The position numbers and the translations under genes are program-made. The notes below the pieces were generated by a model, which had not been told where the DNA came from, searched no databases, and was given only the letters and a program-made list of their open reading frames with translations. This document shows positions 57,460-64,000 of a DNA stretch of 64,000 nt, piece after piece. This DNA is from Diatrype stigma (lineage: Eukaryota > Ascomycota > Sordariomycetes > Xylariales > Diatrypaceae). The stretch is from contig JAKJXP020000061.1 in NCBI GenBank assembly GCA_022225965.2, positions 124,001-188,000 on the forward strand. The letters run 5' to 3'. Positions within the stretch are counted from its first letter, which is position 1. The number at the start of each line of letters is the position of its first letter.

Positions 57460-59240
57460 CTAATTAGGGACAGGGTGTTGGCCCTTTTCGCCTTTCTGGA
57501 CTTTCTTCTGCCTTCGCCAGCCAGGCCCATAGCGCATGAGTACAAAGAGCATAGGGCTCAGCGCAACGAAAAGAAGGGAGGTCAACGTATAGGTCCAACC
57601 TCTTCCCAGCCTTTCGAGCATGGGAATCACAACAGCAGTAGCACCCGCACTGAACAGACATCGAACAAGGTTGTTGGCCGCGGTCGCTGTTGCAGGCTTC
57701 TCAGGGTAGATATCGATCACTAGAATGGACGTAACCTGGTAGATCGCAAACACAGACCAACCGATGAAGAAGAGCAGAACGAGTGGGCCTGCCAAATGTA
57801 CTTGACTATTCAACAGCCATCCGTAGACCACAATCAGCGCGCTGCCGAAGTATAGCAGAGGAAGCGCGATTTCGATTCTGGCGCGCTCAATCGGAAAGTT
57901 GCTGAGATCGACTTGCTTGTTCAGAACCATGGGGAAGTCTAGCCGCTTCGCATGGCGCCTGTAGTTCCAGTTGACGAGTCTGCCGGTCGTGAAAGCCGAC
58001 AGGGCACTGCCGAAACCATACGGAAGATATACTAGGGCTATCCTGATCTGATCAAGCCGGTATATCTGCTCGTACTCCGTCGGAATCGCTGCGAGGATAA
58101 TATAGTGGACAGCCAATAGAAGGCCGATGTACAGCATCAGCAGAGCGGTTCCCTTGTCCTTGAAAACTACCAGTGTTCGTAGCGGATTAGGAAACTTCGC
58201 GAGTATTGCTGCCCTCGAGGGTGGTTCGCAACCATCAGAGGCAGTTGTACCTTCCTGACGGTGCGCCCTTCTCTCCTTCTTTTCTCGTATGTAGTCGACC
58301 AGGGACCGGTTTAGGCCCTTTGGGGGGATTGAACCATTGCCCACCACAGACCGGGCCGTTTCCGGGAAGAACACCAGAAGCAGCAGGAAGACAGGCACGG
58401 CGAAGACGACGAGAAACCAGAAGATGGCCTGCCAGCCGAGGTACTGGCTCAGCAGCCCGCCGATCACCGGCGACAGCGTCGGCCCCAGGATCGTGCTCAC
58501 GGACGCGTAGGCGACGTAGGTGCCTCTTTCCGCCGAAGTCGCAACGTCCGAGACGACGCCCTGGCACAAGGCCACGGTGCCGCTGCTCCCCGCGCTCTGG
58601 AGGCACCGCAGGACCATCAGCGCCGGGTAGCTGTGTTGGAGGGCTAGGCCCAGGTTCGCCGAGACGTAGAGCCCGAAGCACACGATGTAGGCCGGGCGCC
58701 GGCCGGCATTGTCGGAGAACCCTGCTATCACCAATGGCGACAATGCCTGGAAGATCTAGGTGTCCATGCATACGATTAGATCACTTCATGCTAGGCTCGT
58801 CTTACTAGAGGTAAGAAAGACCCCTCGTAGTCAGAACACCAGGTGGTGGGTCCCTAAAAGGGGGGGGGAACACGTACTAGATAAGTTGTTACGGTCAAGT
58901 TGATCTGGGAATCGCTGACCGAGAGGTCGCGCGCGAGGATGTTCAACGCCGGGAGATAGATGTTTGACGATAGTGGCGAGAAGAACGCGGCAGTAGATGC
59001 AGTCAATACGATAAACTTCTTTCGTCTCGGGCTAAATACGGAATAGACTTCTGTTGCAGATACACGCGTTTGCTCTGTCGTGATTGCTGCATTATCCAAT
59101 TGCGGATCCTGCAAAACAGAAGCATCTTCCGCAGTCGACGGCTGTATCTCAACTATCTCTTGATCATTGGTGGGGGTAAGCTGAGCTGGAGCAGCAGGGG
59201 AGTGATATTGAGGATGAGGGTTGGTGGACGGGACCGCCAT
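57460..59240 (-). CDS. MFS transporter, DHA1 drug/H+ antiporter type
   Basis: Twelve-helix major-facilitator transporter, probably a plasma-membrane exporter of the DHA1 (QDR/polyamine) group. Exons 59240-58878 and 58755-57460 give 552 residues. The start at 59240 (MAVPSTNPHPQY) is the first ATG. The cytosolic N-terminus is about 75 residues. Helix 1 contains SPLSSNIYLPALNILARDL, typical of the family, and the intron falls between VTTYL and IFQALSPLV. Motif A is GFSDNAGRRPAY; the motif C region is SVSTILGPTLSPVIGGLL in helix 5. A central loop (IREKKERRAHRQEG) separates the two halves, and FIGWSVFAIYQVTSILVIDI belongs to the second half. It is convergent with the P450, only 193 bp apart, so a small detoxification or metabolite pair is possible but unproven. 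Confidence 0.9.
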
Positions 59241-61154
59241 GATGCTATAGATTATACTGTTCGCCAACTGTTGTTATGACGATGCTTGGAGAATTTATTT
59301 ATACTCAGACGTCGGCGGTCCGAATCCCGGAGGGAAGCCCGGCCCTAGCACGGGAATATCGTGGCTAAAGTGATAATAGTAAGAGCTAATAACGAAGGAG
59401 GAGCGCTGCGGTGAACAATGCGCATTGGATTCTGGAGCGGTGAAATATAAGACTCGTCGAGTTCAGTCTGCCGAAGTCGTACAGCCCTCCAGAGAGGTTG
59501 ACCTGAACGAGGCGGGATACCAGGTTAACTCGGTGCTCCGACTTGGCAGGTCTTCGGAATGATTGGCAGCGTCGGCAACAGATCCGATGATAGAATATCA
59601 CTACGAGTCTGACCGCCACTCCGCATGCTCCCCGACTCCGCAACGATTTCGGTAACCCCCCTGTCTGGAGATAACTTATGGTTATCTCCTATCATGGTAG
59701 AAGCGCCCTTAAGGTCGACCCACCAGATTGGAACCATATAATCATATACCAATCAGCCAGATTTTAGAAGCTACACGCTTCTTTGATATGTCGTGGAGTT
59801 TCCTTCTAGACGGCAGAGCCTTGTTGAATTGGCTAAGAGTCTAGTTAACTTCCAATATTGTGGTATCATCTTGCTTGCGCCACTTCGCATCAAGTTAGGC
59901 GTAGATGCCACCAAACTCCCGAAACAACCCCGCAATTCCACGAAGAAAAACTAGAAGAGATAGTATGGTGTGTCAATTAAATATAACATGATCTGGAAAC
60001 ATATGTAAAGAATTAATCTTTGGTCTCCCTATGTAGGAAGCTGAGCGAGAGCTCCTATAATGGGCGCCAAGCCACTAGATGCCGATCATCGCATTAGGTA
60101 ATCCAAGCCCCCCTATCTAACCCCTATCTTGCGATACCATCCATTTATAAACACAGTGTACGGCAGACAGAGGCTACCACTGCGGCAACCACGCATAAGC
60201 GCCTATTGTCCAATGTACGTATTGTAACATTTGGTAGTCCGGCAACATCATCACGAATTTGGAATTTGTTCAAACGCGCTTTTCACCGGGTTTGTGAAGG
60301 CTTGTCCAGATGGTGCCGGCAGTAAAAAGCAAAGTTATTGCAAACTGATGCCAAAATATCACCGAGGTTCATAAGTATTTGTAATACTTATAAGAGATAA
60401 TCTAAATGGGGGGTCGCTGCTGTACTTGAATCCCATGACATACCCGTAGAATGTCACATCTGGATATACTACGGTAAGCATGGGCGCTTGTCCGATGATG
60501 TTACTCAATATACGCTGACAGATGCATGCTGTATCGTCCATAGGATATCATTTAATATAACCGCCGAGTCCGGTTAGTATCGTGAAACTCGTTAGATAGA
60601 TATGCGCAACGCGTCGTGAACGCGTCGTCTTCCTTATCGCTACGGTGAGAACGGTCACTATGCAACCAACATTCGTAGCTAACCATCTTTCCATTTGCTA
60701 CCCCACACGCACCTCGTACTTATTTCTTTCCAACCCGACTTGGTCTTTACACCACTCCATCTTTCCTACAACTTTCTCTCTCTTACTTCCTTTTCTCTAC
60801 ACCTTCGTCTTTTCTACATCCTCATCTTCTACAGTACCCTTTCCTCACGCCACCAGCAATCTTCAATCAATAACCTCTCTCTACTACCCTCATCGCCCGA
60901 AGCCCAACATTTCCGGCTTCGCGAACAGACCAGATCCTTTCCCCAGTTCGGCCAACGATCCTCTCCCACGAGGGAACAACAATCGTTCGACCTCATCATC
61001 AGCGGTAACGCCGCCGCCTACGAAAAGAACTATTTGTGAACATTCGCAAGACCCTAACCCTCACTCAATCCTACACATCTGAACTAGTCAAGCGGTCGTT
61101 ACTTCACTCCTTCCATCTCAAGCGTCATCTACTGCCTACGTATCCCTCGCCAGT
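59241..61154. other. Divergent intergenic region, MFS/HMG
   Basis: The MFS promoter lies on the left; CGGCGGTCCGAATCCCGG at 59311-59328 is a CGG/CCG-rich site that could bind a Zn2Cys6 regulator. The right part (60645-61154) is a pyrimidine-rich stretch, probably the leader of the HMG gene. It contains a 145-codon open frame whose composition follows the CT bias and which is not called as a gene. Confidence 0.5.
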
Positions 61155-62799
61155 ATGGACCACTTGAATGAATTTCGGGCTTCTGGTCAGTACCAGGGAC
61201 CTGGTGCTTTGATTGGAGATTGGAAGCTGCTGGCTATCCAATTGAGTTCCTTCAACCGGATTATTGCCATTCCAGCCACCATGTATTCGAGATGGACGGC
61301 CGTTGATAAGGGCCGTATCATCGAGCACATGAGGTAAAGTTTTCACATCTCTCTCAGGCTCCCCTCTAACGCAGAGTCCCCGCACGTATTTCTTCGATTT
61401 ATTATTCACATGAGTCCATTTGATATGAGACATTTAATCCCCTTCCTATCTCTCAGCTGTATCGTGTGTTCTCATCTGCTGTTTGGTCTCACGTTTTCTT
61501 TTTTATGTCTTTTTACTGCGGTGGTCGATTTCTGCCTTCAAATATACATAAATCTTAATCCCATAACATGACGCATCGGATAGGTTTTAACAACATGCCA
61601 TTTGCTAACATATGCTCAGAATGGTTGTCAACAAGAACGTTACATACGCTGTTGATGCCAAACTTCTTGACCGCGTGTTCCTCGGGTCAACAGAAGACTT
61701 CGAGAAGGTCCACGTAGGCCTCCAGACCGTCCTACGCTATGATATTCCCTTATCAGCCTCAAAAACGACGCAAAATACAAATCCGGCGACGGGACCCATG
61801 AACGTACCCATCATACCTAGGATTTGCTCGGATGTTTACAGCTCCAAAGCAGATCCTCTGGCATCCGACCAAGATTACAGGGGGCTAGTCAGTGACCAGT
61901 CGAAGCTCATCGGTACCAGCGCCACGAATTAGGCATTCGGAGGCGCTCTTAAAACTACCGAGCACAAACCAGAGACTGAAGGTTCTACTCTAACGAAGAG
62001 TGGGACTAAGAGGACTAATAACAACACGGAGGACAGTCCGGAGACTGCTGCTCATACTCCCAAGAAGAGGAGGACTGCGGCTCCAAAATCCGGAAAGCCA
62101 CGACCCTGCAACTGTTACATCCTCTTCGGTAACTACACGCGACCATTGCTCAGAGAAGAATTTCCATATCTCAAGAATAAGCAGCTTTGTGAGTGATAAG
62201 CTAGCTATGACTGTCGAAGATGGTATGACGCTAATGATACTGTTACAGCTCCATTAGTGGCACAGAGGTGGTATGCCCTCGGCGATGCCGGTCAGCAGTA
62301 TTGGAAGGACAAGGCAAGATACTTAAAGGAACAGTTCATGCTAGAGAACCCAGATTATGTCTATAAGCCTCGCACCTCTAACGAGATCAAGAGACGCGGC
62401 GGCAAAAAGACTAAAGAGGTGGCAGCAGCTGATCCAGGTCCGAGTGATGGTGCCGCTGCTAGCCACATCCAGTCAGCGAATGATTTCGGCAATCCCAATA
62501 TCGAGCCCCAACGCGTTGCAGAAGCAGCCGCTGAAGCCGCTGAAGCAGAAATCGCTGAAACAGACATTGATGATGGTATAAATAATATGCAGGATAGGCC
62601 TGTTGTTCATGAGAACAGCCTGGAGGAGGTGCTGGAAGCCAGTTTGCGTCAGTTCCTAGAGAACGATGCCTCTACTGTCGAGGAGCATGTTTCACCTGAC
62701 ATTCAAGGTAATCACTTGTCCACTTTTCGGAGAAACGATCAAGACATCGGTATCGATTTCGATTTCAGTTTCGATTATCGACCCCAAAGGTTTCTCTGA
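61155..62799 (+). pseudogene. MAT1-2-1-like HMG-box gene with one in-frame stop
   Basis: Looks like a mating-type HMG-box transcription factor. Exons 61155-61333, 61620-62188 and 62249-62799 total 433 codons. Exon 1 carries the N-terminal block WKLLAIQLSSFNRIIAIPAT, as in MAT1-2-1 proteins. The HMG box runs from PRPCNCYILFGNYTRPLLRE through QRWYALGDAGQQYWKDKARY to the basic end NPDYVYKPRTSNEIKRRG. An intron sits in the Ser codon of the box, the position conserved in MAT1-2-1. A basic PKKRR stretch precedes the box. Codon 164 is TAG (61930-61932), but the frame stays open and protein-like on both sides. Either the gene is inactivated by a C-to-T change, or a 45-nt intron (GT at 61888 to the AG of that TAG) removes the stop in frame. 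No APN2, SLA2 or COX13 is in view, so identity as the MAT locus is open. Confidence 0.75.
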
Positions 62800-63596
62800 A
62801 TATGGAGCTCTCCATTCGACACAGGCTCATTGGAACATATTCAGCGATTGGTACAAGCAAGCTTTGCAGGTTGATTTCAGGATACAATTGCATAATTTTC
62901 ATATCCCGAGAGTACCGAAAGAGGGCCGGTTTATGAGATCATTGCGTGGAAGTGATTCCTACATCAGCCAAGGATAGCCTACTTGTTTGATCTTATTCGA
63001 GCTGTATTCGTGGTCAATGACTCAACGGGTGGTTAACGGGTTCCGCCATGGCGAAGGACAGACGATAGACTAGGAATGAGATCGCTTGTACTTTATATGA
63101 CAATGAGAACCACATATGGTTGTTCTCCATAGCCACGGGTCATAGGAAATCTCCCATGTGAATATATCATCGTTCTTTCCATTGAAAGCACTGTGTCAAC
63201 GATCAAATTATCTATAGTATCATAAGTATCGGCCGAATATTGCTGTGTTGGAGTACACCCTCTAGAAGATGTAACCGAGGGAGTAAATAATATCGACTTC
63301 TATTCTTCTGGATTTCCAGTCACTGATTGTTGCTACGGTTGCGATGTGATATGGATTGAAAAACACTCACCCAGCTTTCATACTTCCCTCTTTTCCCCAA
63401 CACCCTTCTGAATACCTTCAGTTCACCATATTCACAACAAACACCCTCTTTCTCTAAACAACTCCACGAACCGAAGCATCAACCAGCACCCCCAATTGCT
63501 TGATTCAACTGTTACAAGTCAGTTGATATCACCAATTAATATCACCTTTCGCCCTTCTCGAGCATATTACCTCTTTTGGCCATTCTAACCTCCAGG
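62800..63596. other. Intergenic region between tandem HMG-type genes
   Basis: Holds the 3' UTR of the first gene and the promoter/leader of the second. The last 200 bases are CT/CA-rich, like the leader of the first copy. No additional gene is seen. Confidence 0.5.
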
Positions 63597-64000
63597 ATGG
63601 ACCGCCTAGATCGCACTGGCACCGTCGGCCACTTTCGAGGGTCTCCGGAATTGAGCAAGAACTGGGAACAGCTTGCTCTACAACTGAGTGACTTCAATCA
63701 AATCATTGTCGTCCCATCAGCTATGTATTTGGCCTGGTGTGTTCCTGAGAGAAGACGCGTTGCAGAGTTGATGAGGTATGATCTTGACCTTTTCCTCACG
63801 TTCCATTCACCTTTCAGAAGTTCCTCACACTCCTGTGCTACAGCACTCAATCTCCTTCGCAATCTACTATCAGCTAATATTGATTCAGCAACGCTATAAA
63901 CAAGAATGACATTGCTTATGCCAGTGATCCCGCAAGTCCTGGCCGCGTTTTCATTGCCTCAAGAGAGGATTTCACCGCGCTGGTGTGCCAGTCCAGAGGG
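63597..64000 (+). CDS. Second MAT1-2-1-like gene, cut by window end
   Basis: Partial paralogue of the preceding gene. Exon 1 is 63597-63775, 179 nt, exactly the length of exon 1 in the first copy, and it ends at the same phase-2 position (ATG-AG). Exon 2 starts at 63899 and runs past the window. The N-terminal block NWEQLALQLSDFNQIIVVPS aligns with the first copy; counting by eye gives 24 identities in 60 residues. After the intron, NAINKNDIAYA and GRVFIASREDF align with VVNKNVTYA and DRVFLGSTEDF of the first copy. No stop is present in the visible part, so this copy may be the functional one. The HMG box, if present, lies outside the window, so the family assignment rests on the paralogy. 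Confidence 0.7.

Noticed and set aside
61155..64000. Firm call of the canonical mating-type locus
   Set aside because: No MAT1-1 genes and none of the usual flanks (APN2, SLA2, COX13) are in the window.

Overview
The window is nuclear DNA of a filamentous ascomycete (Pezizomycotina, most likely Sordariomycetes). The evidence is short GT-AG introns with TGCTAAC or CTAAC-like branch points, GC-rich coding exons in AT-richer spacers, long intergenic regions, one AT-saturated block with the look of repeat-induced point mutation (RIP), and MAT-type HMG-box genes at the right end. Almost every gene was rebuilt by splicing, and for all complete models except the P450 the summed exon length is a whole number of codons.

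Left part (1-9.3 kb): amino-acid permease (+), secreted and probably GPI-anchored 5'-nucleotidase (+), and the mitochondrial succinyl-CoA ligase alpha subunit LSC1 (-). Then 9326-12730 is a 3.4-kb transposon relic with ~95-bp terminal inverted repeats flanked by TA, heavily AT-converted. It is followed by the proteasome ATPase RPT2 (+).

Middle part (16-30 kb): SYLF/Ysc84 actin-regulator-like protein (+), CYC2-like mitochondrial FAD reductase (-), AIM32-like thioredoxin-fold ferredoxin protein (-), acid-ceramidase-like amidohydrolase (+) and a putative SAM methyltransferase (-). A 5.7-kb spacer without a convincing gene leads to an AzgA-type purine transporter (+, nine exons), a UCH37-type deubiquitinase (+) and a secreted DUF3455 protein (-). 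A further 4.2-kb repeat-rich spacer follows.

Right part (46-64 kb): a divergent pair of membrane-traffic genes, the Golgi golgin CASP/COY1 (-) and the CORVET-type VPS3/TGFBRAP1 homologue (+). Next is a cytochrome P450 (+) whose 413-bp intron holds an antisense, intron-containing tRNA-Glu(CUC) gene, convergent with an MFS drug/H+ antiporter (-). Last come two tandem paralogues with MAT1-2-1-like architecture. The first has an HMG box but carries one in-frame TAG that looks like a RIP-type CAG to TAG change. The second is cut by the window edge.

The genes do not form one pathway; most are housekeeping genes. The parts most worth following are the tandem MAT-like HMG genes, the tRNA nested in the P450 intron, and the RIP-degraded element between two housekeeping promoters.
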